Assembly: GCA_014238155.1 (NCBI GenBank)
Contig: JABABQ010000045.1
Location: 1-64,000 of the forward strand
Source: Rhizobiaceae bacterium
GTDB taxonomy: Bacteria; Pseudomonadota; Alphaproteobacteria; Rhizobiales; Rhizobiaceae
Direction of reading: 5' to 3'
Length of the DNA: 64,000 bases
In this document: positions 18,217-26,493 of the stretch, piece after piece
How positions within the stretch are numbered: position 1 is the first letter of the stretch
How the letters are laid out: every line of letters begins with the position of its first letter
Notes under the pieces: model-generated
Database searches by the model: none
The model's input: only the letters and a program-made list of their open reading frames with translations
What the model was told of the DNA's origin: nothing
Translations under genes and position numbers: made by a program

Positions 18217-19398
18217 ATGTATGCAGCATCTTTTTCCGCCCTCGTACTGATCAGTCTTGCCGGCTCGATAAGTGTCACCAATGCGCGCACGCTGGAACCT
18301 CAAACCATGCACGACTGGACGGTGCGTTGCACCGATGCGCGTTATTGCATTGCCGAGACAAAAGGGACCTCTCCGCAAGGTGATACGCTGCTGTTCAAAC
18401 TCGAACGCAGCAATAAGCCTGATGCAAAAATCTTTGTGACGTCTGCCCCGGACGGCAAAAATCTCTCCCTGAAATCACATATTTCGGTTTCGGTAACCGG
18501 TCACGACTTCCGGTTTTTTGGCCAGGTGAAAAAGATATATGACGGCAACGAAGCGGCATTTATTGAAAAGTCCACCAATCAAAGCATTCAAAAGCTCAAG
18601 CAGGGACGCTTCGCCGAGGTGACAATCGATTTTGATGGTGTCGACAAAATCAAATATGACGTCTCGCTGCAGGGTGTTACATCCGTGCTGGCGATGATGG
18701 ATGTGGTACAGGGCCGGCTGGACCGGGAAGACGCGGCAGTTGTCGTTGGTGGCGAAGCGAAAACCGTGCTGTCCCACTACGACATGAGAACGGCAAGTGC
18801 CCCACCCAAACCGGTAGCAGATCAAGATTCAGAGGCGGCCAAAGACCCGGAATCCGATATTGTCTATCCCGATGAAGACCAAAGCCAGAATACACCAAAC
18901 GAAGAAAGCGGTCTGGGTGACCCTGACCTGATCTATGATACATCGAAACTGCCCGATGCGGTGCTGATGCCGGGATATCGGATGTTGAGTTGTGATCTGC
19001 CCTCAACTGTGGAAGCCTGGGGCGCCCAGACCATCAATCTCGAACCGGGCGTCTTTCTCTATCTGGTTCCCTGCAACAATGCCGATGTGAACGTCCCCTA
19101 TTATGCAGCCCTGGAGGTGGCAGGAAGCGTTGATACGTTGGAGTTTCAGGTGCCGGCCAGCGCCACAGGACAACCAGGTTCATTGCTCACCAATCCGCAA
19201 TGGGACAAGCAGACCGAGAGCCTGATTTCGACTAAATATTTTTCCGTCAACCGAGATTGCGGTCAATATGAAAGACACGCGTTCAGCGGCGAGGAAAGTC
19301 GTTTTTATCTCAGTGAGTATCGGTTGAAAGAAAATTGCGACGGCAAGGTGTCTTTGCCTGAAACCTATCCGATGGAGTGGAATGGGGAAGGCGATTAG
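18217..19398 (+). CDS. Secreted DUF1176-like protein
   Basis: This 393-residue protein has a signal peptide (MYAASFSALVLISLAGSISV, cleaved near NARA). It has an N-terminal domain with the DWTVRCTDARYCIAET motif, which resembles both the DUF1176 and the invasion-associated IalB folds. An acidic linker (about 210-245) separates it from a C-terminal domain with paired cysteines (MLSCDLPS, VPCNNADV, RDCGQYERHAFSG). The start at ATG 18217 is chosen because it begins the signal peptide; the only upstream in-frame option is a TTG at 18136. The function is unknown. It ends tail to tail with the hydrolase gene. Confidence 0.7.
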   Translation: MYAASFSALVLISLAGSISVTNARTLEPQTMHDWTVRCTDARYCIAETKGTSPQGDTLLFKLERSNKPDAKIFVTSAPDGKNLSLKSHISVSVTGHDFRFFGQVKKIYDGNEAAFIEKSTNQSIQKLKQGRFAEVTIDFDGVDKIKYDVSLQGVTSVLAMMDVVQGRLDREDAAVVVGGEAKTVLSHYDMRTASAPPKPVADQDSEAAKDPESDIVYPDEDQSQNTPNEESGLGDPDLIYDTSKLPDAVLMPGYRMLSCDLPSTVEAWGAQTINLEPGVFLYLVPCNNADVNVPYYAALEVAGSVDTLEFQVPASATGQPGSLLTNPQWDKQTESLISTKYFSVNRDCGQYERHAFSGEESRFYLSEYRLKENCDGKVSLPETYPMEWNGEGD

Positions 19399-20174
19399 GC
19401 GATTGCCAACACATGGTTGAGAATGGTTCGACGGACCAGATCGGGAGCCTCTTCAACCGGCGAATGCCCGACATTTTCCAACAGGTGCAGGTCGACGCGG
19501 TCGCGCAACTGACTGGCTTGCATTGCCGGCACGATATTGTCGAGCTGCCCCCAAATCACCGACATTGGCAGATCCAGCTGCACCAGATCATCAATCGGCA
19601 AGACCCCTTGCCTGCCCCCTTCAAACACGTCTTCAGCTATCGAAATTAACGCGTCCACAGCCCCCGGCTGCGCTCTCGGTTCCATTTGATATTCAACCAT
19701 TTTTTCAGGAATGACGTAATCCGGTCCAAAAAAATGCGGCAGAACTGTTTCCACTTCCCTTTGGGTGCGGGCTGCAGCCCAGTCCATCAGCACCGAATGA
19801 TTCAGTTCGGGACCAAATCCACCCGGTGCCAGAAGCGTCAGGCTGGCCACACGATCCGGTGCCATCAGTGCAATCAGGCTGGCTATGGCGCCGCCCATGG
19901 AATGACCGACCAGATGCACCTGCTTAAGTGCCCGTGCATCCATGTCAGCAATCACCGCGCGGGCGGCAATCTTTGGCGGTCCGGCATTTGGAAAACCTGT
20001 GCTTTTGCCGTGTCCGGGCAGATCGTAGGCGATGGTGGGTGCCTTGAAGCTTATCGCCGTCTGCAACCCCCACCACTGAGCGCCAACCCCACCAAAGCCA
20101 TGCAGAAACAGGACCGGTTTGTTGTCGGTCCTGCTGTTATTGATGACATTTGAGTAGAGCAAACAGTGCCTCAA
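19395..20174 (-). CDS. Alpha/beta hydrolase
   Basis: This 259-residue enzyme has the nucleophile elbow GHSMGG (serine near residue 94), an oxyanion-hole FLHGFGG, an acid residue in IWGQLDNIVP and the catalytic histidine in VGHSPVEE. The family includes acetoin-dehydrogenase-like lipases and C-C bond hydrolases, and the substrate is unclear. Its TTG start overlaps the leuA stop by four bases, so it is translated after leuA, although nothing ties it to leucine synthesis biochemically. Confidence 0.85.
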   Translation of the reverse strand: MRHCLLYSNVINNSRTDNKPVLFLHGFGGVGAQWWGLQTAISFKAPTIAYDLPGHGKSTGFPNAGPPKIAARAVIADMDARALKQVHLVGHSMGGAIASLIALMAPDRVASLTLLAPGGFGPELNHSVLMDWAAARTQREVETVLPHFFGPDYVIPEKMVEYQMEPRAQPGAVDALISIAEDVFEGGRQGVLPIDDLVQLDLPMSVIWGQLDNIVPAMQASQLRDRVDLHLLENVGHSPVEEAPDLVRRTILNHVLAIA

Positions 20175-21859
20175 TTATCGCCATTGAGCGACCGGTTGAC
20201 GGCGCTCACCAGCGCCTCAAGCGACGCGGCGACAATATTTGAGTTGATGCCTGCGCCAAACCAACGGTTTCCGGATTTCGTGTCTTCCACTTCCATATAG
20301 CAAATTGCCGTGGCATCGCTGCCATGCTGGAGGGAGTGTTCGGAATAGTCTGCAACCGAAATATTGGTCCTGTAGGCCTCGTTGAGAGCCGCGACAAAAC
20401 CGTCAATCGGACCGTTGCCCTTGCCCTTGATTACCCGCGTTTCACCGCCATCTGTCACCGTTACCTCGACAATGCGTCCTGCGGAATCGGGATCCGTGAA
20501 AGTTGCATGATCGACATAGCGCACTCGCCCGTCAGGTTGTTCGACATAGCGCTCCATGAAGCGGCCATGAATTTCAGAAGACGGTAGCTCCCTGCCCTCT
20601 TCATCAGTAATGCGCTGCACATCGTCGCGCATTTCGATCTGCAGGTTTCGCGGCAATTTCAGCCCGTAATCAGCTTCCATGACATAAGCAACTCCGCCCT
20701 TTCCCGACTGGGAGTTGATGCGAATGATCGCTTCATAGGAGCGGCCAACATCCTGAGGATCAATTGGCAGATAAGGAACCTCCCACATGTCGGTGTTGGA
20801 TTTCTCAAGGGCTTTCATGCCCTTGTTGATGGCGTCCTGGTGACTGCCGGAAAAGGCTGTGTAAACCAACTCCCCCACATAGGGGTGGCGCTCGGGAATG
20901 TTCAGCTGATTGCAATATTCATAGACGCCCTTGATGCGTTCGATATCACGCACATCCATGTTTGGATCGACCCCCTGGGTCATCATGTTCAGCGCCAATG
21001 TGACAACATCTACATTGCCGGTGCGCTCTCCATTGCCGAACAAGGTGCCCTCGACACGGTCAGCACCAGCCATCAGGCCAAGTTCCGTGGCCGCAATTCC
21101 CGTTCCGCGGTCATTATGGGGATGCAGCGAAATGAGAACACTGTCGCGACGGTCAATTTGGCGACACATCCACTCAATCTGGTCGGCGTAGATATTTGGG
21201 GTCGACATTTCGACGGTGGCGGGCAGATTGATAATCAGTTTGTGCTCGGGCGTCGGATCGACGGCCGCAATAACTGCATTGCAGATGTCGAGTGAAAAAT
21301 CGAGCTCGGTGCCGGTGAAGCTTTCGGGAGAATACTGGTAGCGAAAACTGTCCTTGCCGCCGCTGGTGGCGCTGGCCATATCAACAATCATTTTTGCCGC
21401 GTCTGTGGCAATATTTCGGATGCCGTCACGGTCCTGGCCAAACACCACCCGGCGCTGCAATTCGGACGTCGAATTGTAAAAATGCACAATCGGTGAGCTC
21501 GCCCCCTCGAGGCTCTCGAAGGTGCGGGTGATCAGTTCTGGGCGGCATTGTACCAGCACCTGAAGATCAACATTATCCGGCACCCCACCCTCTTCGATAC
21601 ACCAGCGGGCGAAGTCAAAATCTGTTTGACTGGCCGAAGGAAAGCCGATTTCGATTTCCCTGAACTGCATGTCGAGCAGCAGCGCAAACATGCGGGCTTT
21701 GCGCTCGTGTCCCATTGGATCAATCAGTGCCTGATTGCCATCACGAAGGTCCACAGAACACCAGATTGGTGCCTGGGTGATGGCTTTTGATGGCCAGGTT
21801 CTGTCGGTCAAACCGACTTTGGGATAGGCGGAATATTTATTGGCTGCTTCCATCAACAT
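20171..21859 (-). CDS. leuA: 2-isopropylmalate synthase (long, type 2)
   Basis: This 562-residue enzyme condenses acetyl-CoA with 2-oxoisovalerate, the first step of leucine synthesis. The catalytic barrel carries SVDLRDGNQALIDPM (metal and catalytic residues), HPHNDRGTG and GNGERTGNVD. The C-terminal third (after about residue 430) holds the regulatory LeuA dimer domain that binds leucine. The length and the N-terminal NKYSAYPKVGLTDRTWP are typical of the LeuA2 lineage. AAGGA lies about ten bases before the ATG. A downstream hydrolase gene is coupled to it. Confidence 0.96.
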   Translation of the reverse strand: MLMEAANKYSAYPKVGLTDRTWPSKAITQAPIWCSVDLRDGNQALIDPMGHERKARMFALLLDMQFREIEIGFPSASQTDFDFARWCIEEGGVPDNVDLQVLVQCRPELITRTFESLEGASSPIVHFYNSTSELQRRVVFGQDRDGIRNIATDAAKMIVDMASATSGGKDSFRYQYSPESFTGTELDFSLDICNAVIAAVDPTPEHKLIINLPATVEMSTPNIYADQIEWMCRQIDRRDSVLISLHPHNDRGTGIAATELGLMAGADRVEGTLFGNGERTGNVDVVTLALNMMTQGVDPNMDVRDIERIKGVYEYCNQLNIPERHPYVGELVYTAFSGSHQDAINKGMKALEKSNTDMWEVPYLPIDPQDVGRSYEAIIRINSQSGKGGVAYVMEADYGLKLPRNLQIEMRDDVQRITDEEGRELPSSEIHGRFMERYVEQPDGRVRYVDHATFTDPDSAGRIVEVTVTDGGETRVIKGKGNGPIDGFVAALNEAYRTNISVADYSEHSLQHGSDATAICYMEVEDTKSGNRWFGAGINSNIVAASLEALVSAVNRSLNGDN

Positions 21860-21940
21860 GGAAAGTCATCCTTCTTGTTTTGGCTGGCAACCGCATAGCG
21901 TTTTGCGGACGTTAAGGCCAGAATATTTGAACTGAATTTT

Positions 21941-21986
21941 GGGGCGTCATGCTTTCCGACGGGAATTCTCGACCGCCGGACGCCCC
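21941..21986 (-). promoter_or_regulatory. Inverted repeat upstream of leuA
   Basis: GGGGCGTC at 21941-21948 and GACGCCCC at 21979-21986 form an 8-bp stem with a 30-base loop, about 80-130 bases before the leuA start. No leucine-rich leader peptide is visible on the minus strand, and no T-tract follows, so it is not a clear attenuator. Confidence 0.25.
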
Positions 21987-22047
21987 TTTAAGTGCGCACA
22001 ACCCGACGGCCGCTGATAAGCAGCAGGTCAAGCTCTAGAAGGAGGGC

Positions 22048-22764
22048 GTGCGTGTTCATGTTTCGAGTGTTAAGGTGAAAAGGTTAAGGAAGCAAGAGCC
22101 AGGCAACCGTGTGCGCATTTTCATTATCTGCCTGATCTTTCTGGCAACTCTCGTGGCATCGGCACCACTGTCACTGCTGACAGGAAATGCGCAGGAGCAC
22201 GACAAAAAGCCGTACTTCATCGCCTTTGCGTGGATCAAACCGGACCAACAGGCCCGCTATGATGAATTTCTGGAGGCTATTAAGCCAGTCTGGGCGCGCC
22301 ATAAGATGCAAGTGGTGTTGCGGTCGCAGGTGGTCGACACGTTGATCGGATCTGCCCAGACCAGCCCGCCAAGCGAAATTGCCGTGCTGCAGGTGGCCAG
22401 TCAGAAGGACTTTCGCGCCTATATCAAAGACCCTGATTATCAGGCGCTGAAACAATTGCGGTTGGAATCGGTCGACAAAATGCTGGTATTGGAAGGCCAT
22501 CCAAGGCAAATACCAAAATTCGAATTCATTCAATCGGTTCCGCAATTTGCGGTGGTTGTCGGCGATTTTTCTTCCCCAGCCCCCGCACCGCTTCTGGATA
22601 TCGAAATATCTGAACGGGGCGCCATCAAGGCCGCGATACCACCGGCATTCAACGCAGCGCGATCAGTGGCGTTGATGGCGCTGTCCTACGACGATAATCC
22701 GCTGGCCTTTCTCGACAATCTTGCAGCAGAATCCCTGGCCTATGTGGCTTTGAAGCTCGATTAG
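22048..22764 (+). CDS. Membrane-anchored DUF1330-like protein
   Basis: This 238-residue protein has an N-terminal hydrophobic helix (about 24-44, FIICLIFLATLVASAPLSLL) that may be a signal anchor. Two successive ferredoxin-like (dimeric alpha-beta barrel) segments follow, of which PYFIAFAWIKPDQQARYDEF and FRAYIKDPDYQAL fit the DUF1330 pattern. Its function is unknown. The start is GTG at 22048; a strong AGGAGG lies only about two bases upstream, so a slightly later GTG may be used. Confidence 0.65.
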   Translation: MRVHVSSVKVKRLRKQEPGNRVRIFIICLIFLATLVASAPLSLLTGNAQEHDKKPYFIAFAWIKPDQQARYDEFLEAIKPVWARHKMQVVLRSQVVDTLIGSAQTSPPSEIAVLQVASQKDFRAYIKDPDYQALKQLRLESVDKMLVLEGHPRQIPKFEFIQSVPQFAVVVGDFSSPAPAPLLDIEISERGAIKAAIPPAFNAARSVALMALSYDDNPLAFLDNLAAESLAYVALKLD

Positions 22765-22889
22765 TCAGCGCTTCAATTCGTTACCGAAGTCTTGCTGGAC
22801 TCAACGTTCTGCACGTCTGTTTGAACACAAATTGCTAACTTAATTGCGCTATCATACCAGTTGGAATTCACTTTCACCGGAGCATAAAA

Positions 22890-23279
22890 TTGCCGGATTA
22901 CAACTCCTCTCCGTCAACGCATATCATCCACCCGGACAATTCTGCGGAAGTGCCGCCGCGTGAGCACCGTCGCAAGGCGTTTAAAGCTGGAATAATTTCA
23001 TACCAAAATCATTCACTTACCGTGGATTGCGTCATTCGCGACATGTCTTCAAGCGGTGCCAAGCTTCAATTTGCGAAGTCCGTCATCGTGCCAGAACACT
23101 TCACGCTGACCATCCCTATGGAAGGTCAAAGAGTGGACTGCCTTGTCCGTTGGCGTAAAGCAAACGTGATTGGGGCGGAATTTATCGGTGACATGGAGCA
23201 GGACGCCAGAAACGCCCGCAAGCAATCGCTGGACATTGAATATGTCATCTCAAAAAAACAATCGATTCTGAAAAAGTAG
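22890..23279 (+). CDS. PilZ domain protein
   Basis: This 129-residue protein is a single PilZ domain, a fold that often binds cyclic di-GMP. The usual R-x3-R is represented by REHRRKAFKAG (about residues 25-35) and the D/N-x-S-x2-G by DMSSSGAKL (about 51-59). Both ligand motifs are thus close to consensus. The C-terminal strand VRWRKANVIGAEF is typical. The start is TTG at 22890 with GGAG seven bases upstream. It stands alone between leuA's neighbour and the acyl-CoA synthetase. Confidence 0.85.
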   Translation: MPDYNSSPSTHIIHPDNSAEVPPREHRRKAFKAGIISYQNHSLTVDCVIRDMSSSGAKLQFAKSVIVPEHFTLTIPMEGQRVDCLVRWRKANVIGAEFIGDMEQDARNARKQSLDIEYVISKKQSILKK

Positions 23280-23309
23280 AACTAGAGCGACCTCCATAAA
23301 ACGACACGT

Positions 23310-24845
23310 TTACAACCGCTTTTCCAATTCATGACGCTGAATCTTGCCCGTGGTCGAGCGCGGCAGTTCGTCAGCCGTAATGAAGATGACATTCTTGGGC
23401 TGTTTGTAGCGAGCTAACGCCTCCTGACAAGACTCCAGAACCTGCTGTTGGGTCAGCGCCGGATCATCTGATACGACGAAAGCAACCGGCACTTCACCCC
23501 ATTTTTGGTCTGGTCGCCGCACAACCACTACCTCGCTGATCAGTGGGTTTTGCGCCAATACCTGCTCGACTTCTGCTGGATATATGTTCTCGCCACCGGA
23601 TTTGATCATGTATTTGACCCGATCGACATAATCCAGCGTGCCGTCGGCATTTCGGCGCATCACATCGCCCATATGAAACCAGCCATTGCGAAAGTCATGC
23701 TGATTGGTCGCATCTGCCCGCCAATAACCGCTGAACAGGGTTGGGCCCCGCAATGCAACCTCCCCCGGTTGTCCCACCGCCACGTCCCGGTCTTGCGGGT
23801 CGACCAGCCGCAATTCGGTAAAGGCGCTTTGTCTTTTTGGGAGCCGGTCAGGCACCTGACCGATGGCAATGGTGCTGGCGGTGGCCGGTGGCAGGCCAGT
23901 TTCGGTGGCTCCAAAGGAATTCAAATAGGGTGTCGAAAGCGCCTTTGTGGCAGCGGCAATTTCTTCCCGCGGCACCAGATCGGCCATCGCGCCGCAAACC
24001 GTGATGCCTTTGGGTGTCACCCCTTTTTCGCTGCAAAACGCAGCGAACTCACCGACCATTCCTGGCATCAGCACAAACCAGCCAACCCGGTTGGACGCGA
24101 TAATATCCACCAGCTCCTGCGGTTGATAACCATCAACGACAAAGACCGTGCCGCCACGCAGTAAAGTCGCCAGACTGTGATCGGTGGAGGCCATATGAAA
24201 CAGTGGCGCCCATGCGACGAAATTGGATCGGGTTTGCAGATTGAGGTCACTGACAAAAACAGCAGCCCGGGCGATCATTGCCCGATGACTGACCAATGCC
24301 CCCTTTGGCATGCCAGTTGTGCCGCTGGTGTAGAGGATGACCAGGCCAGCCTCGCTGTCCAGTGTCATGGGAGCCAGCGGTGTCTGACCGGCCAATTGCT
24401 GCAGCAATTCCGTGCCGAACTCCAGCGTCGGGATATAGTCAAAATCCAGGTTGTGCAGTACTTCCCGGTACTCCCCTTGAAGAACAAGCATTTTGGGACT
24501 GACCAGTTCGATGCAATAACTCAGTTCACGGTCGCTCAAACGCCAGTTCAACGCCGCGACAATCACCCCGCATTTCGCTGCCGCAAGTTCCAGCAACAGA
24601 TATTCAGTGCAATTGCGGGCCAGTACCCCGACCCTGTCGCCGCTGTTTAACCCTTTCGCCAGCAACAGGGAAGCGAGCCTGCCGGACAGATCATCGACTT
24701 CCTGATAGGTGAAATGTCGCCCGGCATCGACAATGGCAACGGCGCCGGCATGGGCGCGGGCTGTTGAAGCAAACAAGCCGCCAATTGTCGACTGGCCCGA
24801 GTTGACGACGTCCGGGGCTGGCACATATTTGTTTGATTCAGGCAT
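23310..24845 (-). CDS. Class I adenylate-forming acyl-CoA synthetase
   Basis: This 511-residue enzyme activates a carboxylic acid with ATP and loads it onto CoA. The motifs are LYTSGTTGMPKGALVSH (P-loop, about 176-192), SFGATETG, the hinge GDVMRRNADGTLDYVDRVKY and the catalytic lysine in TTGKIQRHEL near the C-terminus. Substrate class (fatty, aromatic or other) cannot be decided. The start at 24845 follows GGGAGGGAG; an earlier ATG at 24869 precedes that site and is unlikely. It is divergent from the repeat-rich secreted protein gene. Confidence 0.9.
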   Translation of the reverse strand: MPESNKYVPAPDVVNSGQSTIGGLFASTARAHAGAVAIVDAGRHFTYQEVDDLSGRLASLLLAKGLNSGDRVGVLARNCTEYLLLELAAAKCGVIVAALNWRLSDRELSYCIELVSPKMLVLQGEYREVLHNLDFDYIPTLEFGTELLQQLAGQTPLAPMTLDSEAGLVILYTSGTTGMPKGALVSHRAMIARAAVFVSDLNLQTRSNFVAWAPLFHMASTDHSLATLLRGGTVFVVDGYQPQELVDIIASNRVGWFVLMPGMVGEFAAFCSEKGVTPKGITVCGAMADLVPREEIAAATKALSTPYLNSFGATETGLPPATASTIAIGQVPDRLPKRQSAFTELRLVDPQDRDVAVGQPGEVALRGPTLFSGYWRADATNQHDFRNGWFHMGDVMRRNADGTLDYVDRVKYMIKSGGENIYPAEVEQVLAQNPLISEVVVVRRPDQKWGEVPVAFVVSDDPALTQQQVLESCQEALARYKQPKNVIFITADELPRSTTGKIQRHELEKRL

Positions 24846-24927
24846 TCTCCCTCCCATTCCGTCCAGCATATTTAATATCGTTCTTTTTCAATATGTTAGA
24901 ACTTCCACAGATCCGGGCGTCCGGGCA

Positions 24928-24988
24928 TTAACCATCTTGCGCCTTTGGGACTCGTCAGATTAACCAAGTCTGTTATCCTGTTAACCAA
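24928..24988 (+). promoter_or_regulatory. Three phased TTAACCA[A/T] sites
   Basis: TTAACCAT at 24928 and TTAACCAA at 24960 and 24981 are in the same orientation, spaced 32 and 21 bases, close to three and two helical turns. TTAACCAT is the alternative CtrA half-site form. They lie between the divergent acyl-CoA synthetase and repeat protein genes, about 100-160 bases before the latter. Confidence 0.4.
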
Positions 24989-25086
24989 TTGGTAACTTAG
25001 CCTGACAAGCACCCATGGCAAGCGGTGATACTGCGAATAAATGCCAATCAGTGCGCCTGGGCGGAATGATATCTGGAGCGGAAAAA

Positions 25087-26022
25087 ATGAAACGGGTTTT
25101 GGGGTCGGCGGCCATCGTCAGCATAGCAATGATTGGTTCATCCATGGCTCAGCAACTGCCCCCGGCGGATGCCAAGGCGGGCGAATGTTACGCCAAAGTT
25201 CTCATTCCCGCCAAATACCGAACTTCTGCTGAAGAAGTGGTGGTTCAACCGGCCAGCACCACGTTTAAGAAAACCCCGGCAATTTATCGCGAGATCGAAA
25301 AATCGATCCTTGTCGAAGAGGAAAGTTACGAACTTGTGCCGGTGCCACCGGTTTACGAGCTGGTCAGCGAAAAAGTCCTCATTCAAGCCGAGCAGACCGT
25401 CAAATCTGTCATTCCGGCGACCTATCGTGACGCTATCAAAAAGGTTCTGGTCTCCCCTGCCCGCGTCGAATGGAAAGTTGGACGGGGTGCCTATGAGAAG
25501 ATCGACGCAGCAACCGGTGAAATCATGTGCCGGGTGGAAGTTGCGGCCGTATTTAAGGAAATTTCGCAAAAAGTGATCGATCAACCGGCCCGGACCAATG
25601 AGGATGTCGTTCCAGCTCGTTTTGAAACCATCCAGCGGCGTGTCATGAAAACTCCGCCAACAACGCGCAAAAAAATAATTCCGGCAAAATATCGCACGCT
25701 GAAGATCAAGGAACTCATCGAAGCTGAGAAGTTTGAAGTAATCGAGACCCCGGCCCGCTATGCGTCGGTGCAAAAACGCGCTCTGACGTCTTCGGAAACC
25801 GTGCAATGGCGGCAGATTCTATGCGAAACCAACACAACGCCCGGTATTGTGCTGCGATTGCAAAACGCCCTGATCGCCGCCGGCTATAAGCTTGGTTTCA
25901 CCCCCGATGGTGAACTTGGCCCCGGCACTCTGGCCGTTATCAGCCGATACCAGCAGGACAACAAGCTGCCAACAGGCGGCCTGACCCTGAGCACCATCCA
26001 AAAACTCGGCGTTGAACTGTAG
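25087..26022 (+). CDS. Secreted repeat protein with peptidoglycan-binding tail
   Basis: This 311-residue protein has a signal peptide (MKRVLGSAAIVSIAMIGSSM) and a body of about eight degenerate repeats with the pattern PA-x-Y/F-x5-7-K/R-x-[VIL]-[LV] (for example IPAKYRTSAEEVVV, IPATYRDAIKKVLV, VPARFETIQRRVM, IPAKYRTLKIKEL). The last 55 residues form a peptidoglycan-binding type 1 domain (RLQNALIAAGYKLGFTPDGELGPGT). Such proteins probably link the envelope to the wall. The start at ATG 25087 follows GGAG at eight bases; upstream residues are excluded. Phased TTAACCA sites lie upstream. Confidence 0.75.
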   Translation: MKRVLGSAAIVSIAMIGSSMAQQLPPADAKAGECYAKVLIPAKYRTSAEEVVVQPASTTFKKTPAIYREIEKSILVEEESYELVPVPPVYELVSEKVLIQAEQTVKSVIPATYRDAIKKVLVSPARVEWKVGRGAYEKIDAATGEIMCRVEVAAVFKEISQKVIDQPARTNEDVVPARFETIQRRVMKTPPTTRKKIIPAKYRTLKIKELIEAEKFEVIETPARYASVQKRALTSSETVQWRQILCETNTTPGIVLRLQNALIAAGYKLGFTPDGELGPGTLAVISRYQQDNKLPTGGLTLSTIQKLGVEL

Positions 26023-26046
26023 AAGTAAAGCCGGGTCACTCTACCA

Positions 26047-26108
26047 GCGGCGAGCGACGAGCGGGCGGCGAGCGACGAGCGGGCGGCGAGCGGGCGGCGA
26101 GCGGCGGG
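26047..26108. repeat. 18-bp and 11-bp tandem GC-rich repeats
   Basis: Two perfect copies of an 18-mer (GCGGCGAGCGACGAGCGG at 26047-26064 and 26065-26082) are followed by two copies of an 11-mer (GCGGCGAGCGG) and a partial GCGGG. The pattern is consistent with slippage expansion in noncoding DNA. Confidence 0.85.
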
Positions 26109-26217
26109 CAACCGCAGTACACTCGCAATTTCGCGCGTAGTTTTTTTCCAACCTAACCGGTGAAACGTTCAGCGACACCACCAGATAACAGTGTGGGCGG
26201 TGCCTCAAACACCAATG

Positions 26218-26269
26218 TCGTCTGCCATCTTCACATGATATCGTCGTCTGCCATCTTCGCCTGCTATCG
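26218..26269. repeat. 26-bp direct repeat, two copies
   Basis: TCGTCTGCCATCTTC begins each of two adjacent 26-base copies (26218-26243 and 26244-26269) that differ at three positions in the second half. No function is evident. Confidence 0.8.
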
Positions 26270-26439
26270 CCGCTATGATCTCAAAACTTTTCAATGGTTA
26301 TGTGGCATTCCACTGGACATCGTCGCAGAACCTTGAAAACCAACAGTCCACACGCTTGACTTGTAACTGGGTTAATTGCCAGCCAATCATGCCGACTGAT
26401 TGGCCGTATCGTTTTCGCCCAATGCCGAATTTAGACAAC

Positions 26440-26469
26440 AAAAAGCCCGACTGTTGCCAGCCGGGCTTT
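26440..26469 (-). terminator. Intrinsic terminator of the minus-strand porin
   Basis: On the minus strand, AAAGCCCGGCTG and CAGTCGGGCTTTTT pair around a GCAA loop and end in a T-run, 25 bases after the porin stop codon. Confidence 0.85.
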
Positions 26470-26493
26470 CAGTATTCTTATCAAATCAACTGA

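Larger units (their letters stand above)
26023..26493. other. Gene-free region with tandem repeats
   Basis: This 470-base gap between convergent genes holds two direct-repeat blocks (26047-26108 and 26218-26269) and, next to the porin, an intrinsic terminator. Only a short chance reading frame is present; no coding potential is visible. Confidence 0.6.

Noticed and set aside
21860-22047. Leader-peptide attenuator before leuA
   Set aside because: No short frame with leucine codons and no T-run after the hairpin are visible.
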